From assembly GCA_946699065.1 (NCBI GenBank), contig CAMPDV010002180.1:1-64000 (forward strand): 64,000 nt of DNA. Reading direction: 5' to 3'. Positions 23,601 to 36,932 of the stretch are shown here, in pieces (positions within the stretch are counted from its first letter, which is position 1; every line of letters begins with the position of its first letter). This DNA is from Loxodes magnus. Its lineage: Eukaryota; Ciliophora; Karyorelictea; Loxodida; Loxodidae. Below the pieces are notes generated by a model. It saw nothing but the letters and a program-made list of their open reading frames with translations. It did no database searches and was not told the origin of the DNA. Both the position numbers and the translations under genes were made by a program.

Positions 23601-25120
23601 TATTTGGCTCAGTTATTCTTTATTATCGTTTATATCTAAAGAGTGTTCATGCTTACAATAGGTTTAGCAAGCTTTATCAAGTTTTTAAATATTATGTTAA
23701 ACTCCATAAACACACATCTAAGCCCTTTCTTTTAGACTGCTAACTAAATACTTTTGATTAGTGTTTACAGTTGATTAAAGTGAATGTGTATAATCTTGAA
23801 TTAGAATAGAAGTTTCTGATAGTGTTATGCTCTAATAGGAAAAGAGCATTAAATAGAAGTTAGTTGAATGTTAATAGTGTTTGAGATTATATATATGAGA
23901 TACTATTATTAAATAATATAAGTTTAATTCCAACTACCTAATACTATATTTACTAATATACAGCTTATAACTAACCTACTAATAGATACTATATTTTATT
24001 GCTTTATATCACTTATCACCTAATCTACATTTATATACCAACTATCATTAAAGCTTAACTAATACTACAACATATTAATATTTCATAAGTTACGAACAAA
24101 ATAGATCTATTTACAAGCTTAGCTTTTTGTCAAATTAGTTAATACTCTTTCATTAATCTCTTAACTTTTCTCGTTAGCTTGTTGTTTAACTTTGCTAGGC
24201 TTAGTGAGATTGTAAGTTTTGTTTAGTTTATTTAATTTATATCAATATAATATCTTGCTTTGTATCTCTATTTTTTAATTTTAAGCCCCTTCAATCATAT
24301 TTATATAATTTGAGTAGTTAGAAATTAATATTTAGCATAAACTGTTTAGAATCTATGCAGTTTATTGATTCTATTTATTATATTTCTTTTGTTTATTATC
24401 AAATCTCTTTCCGTGCCCTTTAATAGGGTATTTCATTTTTAGTTTCAACTTTCTAGATAGATTGACATTCTTTATTACTTAGCTGACTAGCTATACCATT
24501 TCATATGACAAATAAATTAGAGACTGATAAGTCAGAAAAGCACTAGTCGCTCTACCTAAACATAAAATAAAACTGATTAAGGAGTAAAATCTGAGCAATA
24601 AGTTAAAGGTTGTTAAATATATAAAATAAAGAAGTAATAAAAGAACATAGATAAATTAGATGATAAAAGTAGCACAATAGTAAAGTTAATTTAAAAGCTA
24701 AATAGAACTACTCTTTAGTTATTAAAATCAATCATTTCTTATTAAATCTAGTTCCTATTATTTACTTCCTTTACTAATATTTATTCTTATATATACTAAT
24801 CAATTAACTCATTTAACCCATATTTTATTCTTTACCAAACTTATAATTTAGATCCCCATTTTTAAATTTGCCCCTCTTTTTTCCTGCCAAATTAATATCA
24901 AAAATAATGTATAAAATGTTAATATCAAATATTATATTTATATAAAGAGGTCTAGAAACAAGTAATAAAATGGCAAACTAGCTGTCATTAAATATATTTT
25001 TAAAATAATTATGATGTAGAAGTGTCTTTACATGTTTCTTATTCATATTCCTTTATTAGCTTATTCTATTTGGTTACTAATAAATATTATTTCCTACAAA
25101 ATTAAATACTACTAGCTTAC
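23601..25120. other. No supported gene
   Basis: AT-rich DNA between the decayed gene and the 3' side of the retrotransposon. It is expected to hold the retroelement 3' end, but no poly(A) or target-site duplication could be fixed by eye. Confidence 0.3.
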
Positions 25121-25125
25121 TTTTT

Positions 25126-28100
25126 TCAGTTTTATATTTATTTTATATTTAAATTTACTAAAAATCTCTATACTATATTATTTACAGTAATATCAAAAGT
25201 TTTCATTTTTACCTCTCTCAACTTTTCTACTCTTGTATTCAATTTTATTCTAAATCTTTACAGTTAATGTGTTTATTTAATTTCCCTTTTTTTAAATAGA
25301 ACTTCTTTTTCAAACTAATCTTTTTACTCAATTATTTCTATTCTTATTCTGAGCAGTTTTTTATGAAAAATCTTGATTCTAAGGTCAGATTTCTTGAGTT
25401 ACTGAATACTTGTAAAGTTCTCATTTAAATATTTTTGGTTATAGGTTAAGAGCTTTAGTAAATTATAATTGTTTAAGTCTTTAAATTCTTCAATTAACTC
25501 TTTCAAGATCTCACATGTTGGAATATGTTTAAAAGTATCAAGGTCTCCGCAAGAACATGTTTCAGAGCTTTAAATGTTATAATATCTTTACAGCAAATCA
25601 TATTAGAAGTTATAGAAAAATGTTCTATGCTTATAAATCGATACAATTTCTCTTATCATATGTTTGTTAAGATTAAAGTAATTGTAGATTGGGAATTATG
25701 AGTGTTATTGTCAATTTCATTTACATATAAGCATGCTATAGGCATTAAGTTCATTCTTATTATTGAATCTAAATAAAATTTTTGTCTTGTTTTATTTTAA
25801 ACTAATCGTAGGAATTCTTTGCTTTCTTTAACATCCAAATAATCAAATTAAAAATGCTAGGATAGTTTCTATAATTTCTTAAAATATTAAGATTACTGAT
25901 TTTTTGTTTTATTATAGAGGTAAGCTATATCAGATTTAGGATTTGTTTCACTCTCTAATAGTATTTTGAGATAGAATTTAAAATATCTCATAGATATATA
26001 ATATTCAAATGGAAGTCAATTCAAATCTATGAAGCAAAATTCGTTAAAAGAGGATCTAGGACTCTTAAATGCATATCTTGATACTTTTCTCTGACTAATA
26101 TTTATATCTTTTTTGATTTTCTTTATTCCTTTTAGAATAGCTCATGGTATTATTTCCGATCCATATTCAACTTTCGATAATATAAAAGATTGAAAGATTT
26201 ATTTAAAATTTTATGGTGAAATATTTCTATATTTTGCAAGTTATAGCAAAGTTCCATTCACACACTTCCTATACTTTCGGCAAATATCATAAAAATGAAT
26301 TTTGTAATTTATAATTCATTAAAATTAAATCCTAAATATGTAGCATTTTTTTACTTTTTGATAATGTTATTATTCAAAGTAATATTAAAATTGTAATCAT
26401 TCTATTTTTAATTCTTCTTAAGAAATCATATATATTCACATTTTTCTGTATTAATTGATAGTTTTACTCAACTAAACAATTTTCAAACAGCTTTTATTAA
26501 AGAATTCATATTATCTTCATTTTAAATCAATAGCAAATCTTCAGCCCATGTTTTAGTTACAAAATAACGGTTCAAAATTTTAAATATAAGTTATTTCTGA
26601 TAATTTTCAAGGTATCTAATAACAATATCATAGAAAATTATAGCAAATACTGGTTCATGTGAACTTCCTTATAATACACCATTGTTATATTATAGCATTC
26701 TTTATAAATTTTCATATAATAGAAATCTAACATCTAGATCTTTATAAAATAATTTAATACTATTTATTAGTGCTAAAGGTATTTTAATTCTTCTTAAATG
26801 ATCAAAAAATAGACATCTATCAATACTATCAAACATCTTTTCAACATCAATAAGAGTAGAGAGCAAATGTTTCTTCTTTCCTCATCTTCTATACAAATCA
26901 TTAATTTATTATAAGGCTCATATTTAGTGCATAGTTTATCTTTTCTTCAGAAATACTTAATGTGAAGGATGTATAATCTTTCATTCAATATATTCATATA
27001 ACCTTTAAGTAAGCTTTTTATCGTATATTTTAAGGATGAAGTTTATAAGTGCAATAGGTCTCCAATTTATTCAATCAATTTTATCCCTTTTTGTAAATAG
27101 GAAGGATTATTATTTGCTTAAGTTAATTTGGATTATTTTGATTTCTTAGCATGTTATTTATAAATTTTAAAAGCACAAAATAAAAATCTTTATTAACATA
27201 TTTAACGAGTTCTGCTTTAATGCCATCAGCTCCATTTTATTTGCTATTTCCTAATTTCTCTATAATTGTTTAAATTTCATTTAAATGAAATAGATCGAAC
27301 TCTTGTCTATATATAAGTACCTGCTCTTATACGAAATCACAATTTCTATAAATATTATCAATTTTTTAATTACAATTTTTTATTTCTTCCTCATCAATGT
27401 CTTTGTGCTCATTAAAAACATTATTTTGCTAATTAATTATTAAATTTGAAAACCCTTCAGAATCCAAATACATATTATTTCTCTTTCTTAGATTTAAAAA
27501 CTTTTTTGTTTACTTAAAAATTTTAGTAGGAGATTCATTCATTTATATTCTATTTTTTTTACTTATTTTTACTTGTATTTCCAGTAATTATTTTTATATC
27601 TATTATATTTTTTATCTTTAATAAGCCAACTTCAAAACTATCTAGTTTGCCCTTCCTTATTATTCTAAAGCTTGCTGGTAAGCTATTTGTGCTTATTTTG
27701 CAGCTTTAAACTCTTAATAATATTTATTGGAAGTCAACTAAAGTTATTATTCTATGGATCTGATCCTAAGATTTAATCTGCATTATTAATGAGTAAATGT
27801 CTTATAAAATAGTATTATTAATCTTAAAATTTATTCTAGGAGTAAGAATTGGTACGTTTCTATTAATATTTTAGATAAGTAAGTTAAACAGTATAGGAAA
27901 GTGATCTGCAACAAGTCAAGTGTTATGTAAAACTTAAAATAGTGTAATCTAATCAATGTTGATATGATAATTGACTATAACATAATCGTTGCAATAAGTT
28001 TAAGGTTAACCCTACTTCTAAAAGTATCAAATCTTGTATTATTTGCCTTTTATAAATCATATTCTTTAATAAAATTATTTAATCTTTAAGCGTTATTTTA

Positions 28101-29015
28101 TTAATTTTATGAATTATTACTCCCATACTCTTAAAAAAAGCATTAAAGTCTCACAATAGCATAAGGGCTTAATCTCCTACTTCATTAAGGATAAGTTCTA
28201 AGTTTTAATATGATTAGTCTTTGATAGATAGAAGTTTTTCCTTTGTTGGCATGTAATATGTTGCAAAATAAATGTTATCAACTTTAATTACTAAGAAAGG
28301 ACTATTTTAATCGCCAAAGTCAATTTCAATTTGTCTCGAATCAAGTTCTTCTTTGACAATAAAGCAAACACCACTTGATCTTTAGGATTATTCACAATTT
28401 TTAAAATATGTTCTATATCCTTAAATTTATATTGGAATGAAGTCTTAATATTATCAAGTTTCATTAATTGAATAAATATATATTCCTTATTATCGAGTAA
28501 ATTATTGAATACTTAATTATTTTGATTATATTTAATTCATATTGCAAAGAGCTATTTTTAATTAATTTACTTCCGCTCCTCCTTTAAGTCCTGGGTCATA
28601 AATGCAAAGAACTTTTTTCTATAGTGAATTTAAATATGGAGTAATTTTGGACCTTAGATTATTGAATTTCTGTAGCAATTAATAATAAATAAAGTTAATG
28701 CATCATATTGCTATGTTAGTTTTTAATCTATTTTAATTGTTACTTAATTACTTTCAATTGTGGCCTAATTTAATTTATTAGATAATGTAATAAATATATT
28801 TTCAACTTAAGCAAAGAGATTTTGATTTTGTCATTTTTTCGTGCTTATAAATTAAATAAAGTTTTCACTTCTAAAGTTATTTCTTTTAATTATTTCTTCA
28901 ACATCAACTTCAAATAATTGGTTATGTTACATAAATTTCAATTTACTTTTACTTAATTATGCATCTCACTAAATTCTTTAACCATTTATATTGATTCTAC
29001 TGAATTTGAATCCAT
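25126..29015 (-). pseudogene. Non-LTR retrotransposon ORF: endonuclease and reverse transcriptase (REP-type)
   Basis: The minus-strand ATG at 29015 begins a frame that, with a few frameshifts and in-frame TGAs, runs to TGA 25126-25128 (about 1,290 codons). An AP-type endonuclease lies at about 28.6-27.9 kb: LKIALCNMN near its start, SSGVCFIVKEELDSRQ, a GDFNA site decayed to *DFNA at 28151, and ADHFPI near 27.9 kb. The reverse transcriptase follows at about 27.3-26.4 kb: NGADGIKAELVKY, ILPIYKKG, WRPIALINFILK, motif A LIDVEKMFDSIDR, motif B LQGSSHEPVF and motif C WAEDLLLI. A C-terminal finger CSCGDLDTFKHIPTC lies near 25.55 kb. This order is standard for LINE-like ORF2 proteins. Germline-limited REP elements of this type are known in Tetrahymena. 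The breaks indicate an inactive copy. Confidence 0.9.
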
Positions 29016-29019
29016 AATG

Positions 29020-30430
29020 AGATTTAATTATTTTTTGTTACAAAATTTGAAATGTCTACACTGTAGCTTTTTTTTTTTTCATAAAATTCACTAAATTGAA
29101 CCATCTAAGTAGCAGTGTCTTATTTTAAAGATTTTTATATTAATTAAATCTTTGATTTTGCTTTGTCTTTCTATACCTATGATATCTCTGCATAAGCATC
29201 TAGTTTTAGTTCTCATTAATGTTCATAATATTTTACTAATTAAATATGCTAAGTATTCAAAATATTATAAACTTCTTATAATTACTGATTATGCTGCTTC
29301 GCTTACTCAAAATCCTTGTAAAAAAACATTTAGATGATAGTCAGTAATTTCTGTCATTATTCCGCAATCCAAAGTATTAAAACTGTTTAAAGTTTAGGTT
29401 GATTTATTATTTTATCAATTATCTTGACTACAATCATTAAAGCTTCTCTTTTTATTTTTATTTTTATTGGTTAATATTTATTAATTTATTTGCTTTATTT
29501 TTGTTTGCAACTTTTTATTTATTTTTCGAAATTGTAGTATGCTCTATTTACTTCTAGTCCAATTAATTCTTATCATATTATGAATTTTACTAAATAACTA
29601 TTGTAATCTTAACTATTATTTGTTTTTTATTTTATATAAAAAACTTTCTTTAGATTCGATCTATCATGATTATTTATTTAACTGTAAATCTATTGTAATG
29701 AGTGAAATCTCTTGATATTGATATTCAAATTAAATACAATAATAAATTTAATTAAGCTATGCTTAAGTTTGTTTGATATTAAATTTGCTTGTTTCTTTAT
29801 ATGTTTAAGTTTGAATATCAGAATATTCTTTAAAAGTCTCTGCTAATTATTTTGCATAGAAATTTGCTATATTTTAGATATAATTTTCTTTCTATGTTAA
29901 TGTATTTTAAATTTGTTTTCTAGTATTTATTCTTAGCAAATAGTAATTAAATGATGTTTCTTCTGTATTTAAGCATCAAATTCTTATCTCATTTCTTAAA
30001 TTTAATTTTTATATTAGCAACAGTGAAAAAGAATGTTAAACAAAAATAATTTATTAATACTCAGATTTATGTTAAAGCTAAGTGGATTAAACTAAAAATA
30101 TATAAAATTGGAAAATACTGTAAAATATAAAAAAAGTAATATTTAAATAGATTTAATATAAAATACAAAGAGTAACACTAGTTACATTATGCCATATTAA
30201 ATTTTATTTTTTAGTTTTCTTTTAATTTAATTTAATTAATAATTTTAGCTTATAAATATAGTTATCATATATTTTTTTAATAACACTAAATTTTAAATAT
30301 ATCTTCTTTATTTATTTTTTCTATTTTTATTCTTATTTACTATTCTAATAGAAATAATAGTATAAAGAATTAAAATTAAATCATAGAAATTAGATACTTT
30401 TAGTTAATATTTTTTATTATATAAGAAAAG
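29020..30430. other. Spacer between divergent retroelement remnants
   Basis: AT-rich DNA lying 5' of the minus-strand ORF2 and 5' of the plus-strand ORF1-like gene. I found no ORF1 for the minus-strand element here. Short frames (for example at 29152-29337) look incidental. Confidence 0.35.
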
Positions 30431-30438
30431 AGAAAAAA

Positions 30439-31060
30439 ATGGAACATTTCTTGTCATCAGTCTTTTCTTAAAAGGTTTCATCTTAATCAAGAAACGAATA
30501 TTAAAAAATACTTTAAGAACTCAGAGTCATGCAACAAAAAAATTTAAACTTATTAAGACAAGTATAAGAGCTAGAAAAGAAAACCGAATTTCTGATGATC
30601 AATGTGTAAGATAAAAAAATTGGAAATAAATAAGAAGAAAATGTTAAAATAGAATAATCAGAAACTAAATTCAATCAATTCCCAGAATTGACGGGAAGCA
30701 TACTCCTATCAAAGCTTTCGATGAATGATCCAATGGACGTAGAATAGCATATCCCAATAACTTATATTCCCTAACGGAAAATTATGAGAATCTACTGCAA
30801 TTTTGAAGGAAAACTTTATAGAAGAAAATACTCCAACTAAATAGAGAAGCTCCGCATATTTAACATGCATTTTATGAGTTCAATAAGAAATGAATGGGAA
30901 TAGACCTATCGGAAACCATTAGAAAAAATAAATTGAAATCATGAGGACTTATGTTAGACTTGACCCAGACAAATCGAAATTTCTTTTTATTAACAAAAAA
31001 CTATTAATTAGTGGAAAACCAAATAAAGGCGATTCCACGTTAATCAATTTTTATTATTAT
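30439..31060 (+). CDS. ORF1-like protein, intact first 165 codons
   Basis: ATG 30439 opens 165 TGA-free ciliate-code codons to TGA 30934-30936. The N-terminal half is a coiled coil (LRVMQQKNLNLLRQVQELEK) and the second half is basic (MRIYCNFEGKLYRRKYSNQI, FMSSIRNEWEQTYRK). Across an A6 run the neighbouring frame continues with MRTYVRLDPDKSKFLFIN and LLISGKPNKGD, so a one-base slip may separate the two. The G-K-P-N-K-G-D tail is shared with the minus-strand genes at 36932 and 38187. Coiled coil plus basic domain suggests a retroelement ORF1 nucleic-acid-binding protein; this is inference. Confidence 0.6.
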
Positions 31061-31439
31061 ATTATTATAAAATTTTACTTTAGTAAAATGAAAAAATGGA
31101 AAATTAGTTGTATTATTAAAGCAAAATTGATGAAATCCATCCATCAAATAAATAAAAAATTACACATATTATATTTATCATCATGTAAAATTATTTATTT
31201 AATATTCATTTAGATTAAAAATCTTCAGGCTATATAAAAGAAGTTTAATCTATTTTTAATCTAATAATGTTATAGATTAAGCAATACTCAAAGATATAAT
31301 TAAGAGACTAAATGATTTATCATTTCTATGACATATATTTAGTTTTATCTTTAATATTTAAAGCAAAAAAAATTGTAAAACATGACAAATTTACATAAAT
31401 TCAAGTATATATGAAAAAAAAACTTGCTCGGTCGAAAAA

Positions 31440-32270
31440 ATTATCATAAAGAAATAGCTTAAATCAGATTAGGATTGGGTATGCCAATATAAATGGAATA
31501 GCAAATAAATTTATTTAATTGAAGTATTTATAAGAGAAAATAGTTTTGGCATTTTTCAATCATCAAAACTTGTTTAAAACAATTTCTCTTAATTCTAATA
31601 TAAGATTATTGACTGATCAGATACCAATTATGGTAAATTTTCTTTTTAACATAATCCTCTATTAGGTATAATTATCTAAAGAAATATAAAATTAATAAGC
31701 GATTAATAGATATTTCTTTCCAAATAATCTTAAATAAATCTAATTTAATATCAATTTTAATATATTTGGAAATAATATTTAATTACATAGAGAATAGATT
31801 ATTATTAAGTTAACTGTGAAGAATTAAATTACCTTTGGGATTGATATAAACATTTTAATCATACTAAAAAAACCTTAGTTCATTATTTATTTAGAATTCT
31901 AGTCAATTTTAATATAAAAATGGAATTAAGCAGAGAAGCTCACATTAACATATGATAGCCCCCTTTGCATATGAGTAGATTATGATACTTTCGACCGTAT
32001 AATGGAATTTAATTAGTAATTAGATATAAGGAAATGACTATAATATAAAATTAAGAGTTTTTAAATAAAAAAATTGATTCTTAATGATCGAGTCTATATA
32101 AACGCATTTCCTAGAAGTTAAGAAATATAGGTAGAATTACAAATAAAAATATTTCACAGATTAATACTTGATGGATAAATGAAACAATTTAAAAAAGATA
32201 TTAATGAATAATCAGAAGATGTTTAGATAAGAAATGCTAACGAAGAGGAAGTGATATGACGAAACTTTTT
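31440..32270 (+). pseudogene. Remnant resembling a retroelement ORF2 N-terminus
   Basis: Downstream of the ORF1-like gene, the plus strand reads RIGYANINGIANKFIQLKYL at about 31470-31530. This resembles the N-terminus of AP-type endonucleases (compare LKIALCNMN in the 25-29 kb element). The frame stays TGA-free to about 31970 and, after a TGA, continues as VDYDTFDRIMEFNQQLDIRK and LNDRVYINAFPRSQEIQ. The first of these resembles reverse-transcriptase motif A, but the spacing from the endonuclease start is far too short, so a large internal deletion would be needed. Confidence 0.35.
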
Positions 32271-33039
32271 AAATTTTAATGTCTTTAATTGAAAGAAAAA
32301 TTCTGATAATTAAGGATATCTAAAAATATTTTAAGTTTAAATTTAAATTATTTAATAGCAATACACATAATCTGAAAGATAAACTATTAAAATGATGGAG
32401 ATTAATTTTAGAGCTTTTTTAAAAATTTATTATTATGATTTAAAAACATTGAAAAAATATATATTAAGTAGCTAGGATAATTGTAAATATTAAATATATT
32501 ATAATTATTGGAAAGAAATAAAACACATAGATTCATATCAATTATAAAAATTAAAAAAAAGCGAATTAGCAAAAATATTATTTTACTATATTAAAAAATT
32601 AAATAAAGAGCTATTTAATTAATTATTTATTTTTAGAGTTTGAGGGCTACTGACTTTAGCCGTACTGTGTTTTCTGAACGACTTTAACAAAGAAGGAAAA
32701 ATTAAAATAAAAAAATGTTTGCTTTGACTAAATATTGATAAAATTATAGGCTTAAAATAGCTATCTGTAATTACAAAATTTAATTTCTAAAATCTGGTTT
32801 CTTTCCGAAAATATTCTATCAATATTAAGATTTCAAACATAAATAAACTTTAAATGTTTGTAAGATATAAACTATACCTCATTGAAATTAAAAGAAATTA
32901 AATAATTTTAAAAAACTATTTAATTTATAAAAACAAAAATAATAAATTTTTTTTAATTTACTATTAGAAATGTAAAAGAATGAAAGCAAATGTTTAACTT
33001 ATATATAGTAAATTATTTAATTTTTAAATCAAATAATTG

Positions 33040-33320
33040 AAAAGATGGTGGGAGCTGAGAATGACCTTCGTGACAACACTTTCTGGTTTTATGGCTAGGA
33101 GCAAGTTCCTTTCCTGTCGCTGAGAAAGTCCCTGGTCAGAGTCATTTTCTGAAGGGAACACTGTCTTTGAGATTATCCGCTCTTGGTAGGGGCTTGAAGC
33201 CTGGCTGCTCATAGCGATGGAGCTCCCTAGCAGCTGTGCCTGGAGTATAACAGGATATCCCCGTTATTCCATAAAAGAGAGCGTCGGGTCGTGCAATCGG
33301 AAAGGAGTTTCCGGTCCAAA
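33040..33320. other. GC-rich island of unknown origin
   Basis: About 280 bp with near 50% G+C stand out sharply from surrounding DNA at about 20%. The minus strand has an open frame beginning MEQRGYPVILQAQLLGSSIA that runs through ATG 33212 (MSSQASSPYQERIISK) with codon usage unlike the rest of the window. The plus strand has short hairpins (cggaaaggagtttccg; aacaggatatccccgtt). It could be a structured RNA gene, a fragment of foreign DNA or a decayed rRNA-like sequence; I could not match it to SSU, LSU, SRP or U3 RNA. Confidence 0.5.
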
Positions 33321-34113
33321 AACTTTTTAGTTGAAATTAATTAAGAAAACTTTAGCTTAGTTTAAATTAGGCAATTGGATAAACTAGTGTTAAGTTTAAA
33401 GAGATTAGTATTTACTTTAAATCTTTAATTAATTATTTATAAAAGTATTATTTATATCTTTCATAAATATTTAAGAATTTGTAATAATAATCTAAATTAA
33501 ATGGTAAAAAATATTAATAACTATAAATGGTTGTAAGCTTATTTATATTTATAATGTATTTGTATATTTGCTTATTTTTAGTTTTTCTTTTAGCTACAAA
33601 ATAATTATTAATGTAACTATTATTCCATTTTAAAATGTTTGAAGATTCTATAATTTTAACAGATTTAAGATTATCATAAATAGTAAAAGGATAATACTAA
33701 AATTAATATGCTTAATTTTTGAATATAATATATGGAAGCAAATTTTTCTGACAACTTTACTTTTATAAAAAATAATTAATTGCTTTTTGTTCAGTTAAAA
33801 AATTATTAGAATAATAATGTTTTAAAATCTTAACCAAAAATAAATTTTTGTCTAATAGTTATAATAAAAAAAACAAACATATGCAAAATAAAATAATTTA
33901 AGTTAAAATAAATAACTAAACATTTTTATTTTGCTATTTAATTTTTACAATATTAACTATAAATTATAATCAGAAATAGAAATTTGAAAAGAATATTATT
34001 ATTGGAATTAGGAAATAACATATGAAAAGTAAAGATAAAAATTATTTCAAGATTTAAATTTAAAAAAAATAAAAAAAACTCACAATAGGTTTATTTTTTA
34101 TCCGCTCTTGGTA
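33173..34113. repeat. 16-bp direct repeat ttatccgctcttggta
   Basis: The exact string ttatccgctcttggta occurs at 33173-33188 inside the GC-rich island and again at 34098-34113, 925 bp away in AT-rich DNA. A 16-mer with this GC content is unlikely to recur by chance here. Confidence 0.7.
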
Positions 34114-36195
34114 TAGGTGAAAAAGTGCTATTTTCTATAAAGATCAATAAAGTAATAAAAATGCTTTATTTTATGAAGAAAAGAATTAAAACATAAGAAA
34201 TCATATTACAAAAAAAATGACTTAAATAATAAAATCAATAAAAATTGTTTTTTTATAAAAAAATACGAAAAAATAATTTGCCTGAACTTTTTTATTTGTA
34301 ACTCTTATCATTTTTCTCCAAAAAAAATGTTTTTTTGATTCTATAACAAAAGATTTAAGACAGATTTTACCAATTTTTATACGAAAACATTTAAGATTAA
34401 AGAAATAGAATTAATAAAAACCTTATTTAGCTTAATTTATAATTTTTGTAATAAAGAAAAAAATTGCTAATAGTTATTCTTTACTAAAAATGTCAGCTCA
34501 AATAATTAATTTAGTAAAGCAAAAACTTAAGAAAAATGAAAAAATTCAAAAAACGATGATGGGATTCAAATTTATAAAAAATAGATTAAAAATCATATAA
34601 ACAAAATGAGATTATCTTACTTATAAACATTTTTTCATTATTCTTTATTTAAAATTTCGTAAAAACTTCTATTTAATCTTCACAAATTCAATTACTCTTT
34701 CAGACTCAAACTTCCTTTATTACTCAAATTCTCACAAGTTTTTTTTATCAAATTTTCTTCATAAAAAATTTTTTTCATATTAAATTTTTTTGTTTTATTT
34801 CATTTTTTTGATGTCGTTATTTTTATCTATAGTTTTTTTTTTCGTTTTTTACTTTTTTAATAACTTTTTTATGATTTTTTTTAGTTTGATTTTTTTTACT
34901 TTCTTTTCTTTTAATTTTTTTTAGCAATTCTTTTTCATCTAATATTTTACAAGTTTTATCATATCTTAACATCTTTCAAGCTTTCTGCATTTACAAAATA
35001 ATTTTTTTTTCTTCTTCACGTTGCTTTTTTTTAGGCTACAAAGAATTTTTTTTTCAAAGTTAAAATTTATCAATACCTGCTATTTGTGAAAACCTTCTGG
35101 TTTTTTTTAACTAATCTTAGTGATTAGTTAAATGGTTATATTTCAAAAGTTTTAAGCATTTAATTTTATTCTTTTTTTAATTTAATTTTCTTTTTTTTAA
35201 GGTGATGTTTTTCTCTAGTCATTTTTCCTTAATTTGTGATGTTTTCTTCATTACAGTTTTTTTGTTTTTAAATCCATTTCGGATCAGTTTAGAAGTTTCA
35301 CTTTTGTTTCGCCTTGCTTTTTTGACTTTTTTATCTGATGTTACACGAATCTTACTTATAATTCGTTATTAACATCTCTCAAAGTATTTTCCATTAAATT
35401 CGTACATCATATTTTTAATGAAAATTCCTTACTATTTACTAAGATAAAAAAAGATTTTAAATCTTTTTTCGAATGTTGTATTTTTCAATATTATTGGTTT
35501 TTCCTCTTAACTCTTCTTTACATCTTTTTTCATACTGAATCAACAGAAATTTTATTAATAAGGTAATTATTTTTAATTTTAAAAATTTATAAAAGAAAGA
35601 AATATCAACAACGAGACAAGGTAAAGCTAGAACTTACTAGATTTTATAAAGAATTTAAAAAAAATTTAAATAAAAGGAGATAAAAAAGGTAAATTTTCGT
35701 GACTTCAGATAATTAGATTATAGTATTTTTTAAATATTTAGGTTTGCTTTTCAAATTAAGATTTATTTTAAGAAAAAATAAATATGAAAAGAAGATATAA
35801 AAGAAAAAATTGAGAAAAGTAGTAATAGTATAGAGTTCATAGAAAATGTTTAATTATGTTTCTTAAGCTGAGAAATAATTATTTCCTTACGTTTTTAACG
35901 CAAGTGCTACTTACCAGTTTAAATTTCTTTGTAGATTTCATATATGATATATAAAATATCATTATCAATTAGATACTTTGTTTGTATGATTTCCTTTTGT
36001 ATGAATTTACCTCTTGTTACTTTAATTAACTAAATTATTTGTTAAAATTTTCAGTTATTTTCTAAATTCTTTTGTAATAATACTTTCATATTTAATTAGA
36101 TTGTTCTAGTCTTAGATTCAAATGTTATAAATCTTCATTTTATCAAAATCAAACTTATGATATTTCTTTATTCTAATATATTATTATAGCATAAC
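33321..36195. other. AT-rich stretch, no intact gene
   Basis: Long A-rich and T-rich runs (notably 34200-35600). A possible 3' remnant of the 36932 gene enters from the right. Nothing else is supported. Confidence 0.35.
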
Positions 36196-36199
36196 ACTA

Positions 36200-36932
36200 T
36201 TATTTCTGGTCTCACCTTTATTTGGTTTACCACTTATTAGTTTGTTAATTTATTGTTTAAAAATAATTTATCACTTTAAATTTGCTTGTATCTTCATTAT
36301 CATGTTTCTTGATATTTTTAAGATTTTTTCCATTATTTTTTTAGATAGGCCTAATCGCTATCATTTTCATTGAAATAGTTTACTGCCTTTTAGATATAAG
36401 GAACTTTTTTGCTTAGTTTGAGTTTTTTTCAGATTAAGTAAACATTCACTTGTCTTGCTTATTTTAAGCATATCTTACCATTTGAATTATTAATCTCTTT
36501 TATTTTTATTAAAATTGGTAGCAATTTCTTACTTTATATAATGAAAGCTTGCAATGTCAACATATCATTATTTTCCGATAGGGAATATATTTTGTTGCAG
36601 TTTGTTATTCTATTTCCAATGAATCACTTTCTTTAAGTTTTTCTGGTTTAGTATTTTCAAATTTTAAATTTCTATTGCTATTTGTTCTGTCTGTAAAATT
36701 CCACATTAAATTTGTTGCAAGTGCGGGTTTAGAGCAATTCCTATCGTAGTGCTGAATTTTCCTATTTTACAATTTCTATAGAATTTTACAATTCATTAGT
36801 TAGTTTATAAAGATCTTTAATTACTTTTGTTATTTCTTAATTCTCTATCTAAAGATGGCAGAGATCATTGACTACATCCTACTAAGTTTTATAAGGCTTT
36901 GTTGGTGAAGTCTGTTATTTCTTAGGTACCAT
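36200..36932 (-). pseudogene. ORF1-like coiled-coil protein, decayed
   Basis: The minus-strand ATG at 36932 opens a 91-codon TGA-free frame (MVPKKQQTSPTKPYKTQQD..., then NELQNSIEIVKQENSALRQE) to TGA 36657-36659. Coding continues in the same frame (NNDMLTLQAFIIQSKKLLPI) with further TGAs. It ends near a SGKPNKGETRN string at about 36215. Its first twelve residues match those of the 38187 gene (M-[VA]-[PS]-K-K-Q-Q-[TN]-S-P-T-K), so the two are tandem paralogues 1,255 bp apart. It is a likely retroelement ORF1-type protein. Confidence 0.55.

Noticed and set aside
33040..33320. GC-rich island as LSU rRNA, SRP RNA or U3 RNA
   Set aside because: Only very short stretches resemble these RNAs; no ordered series of signatures was found.
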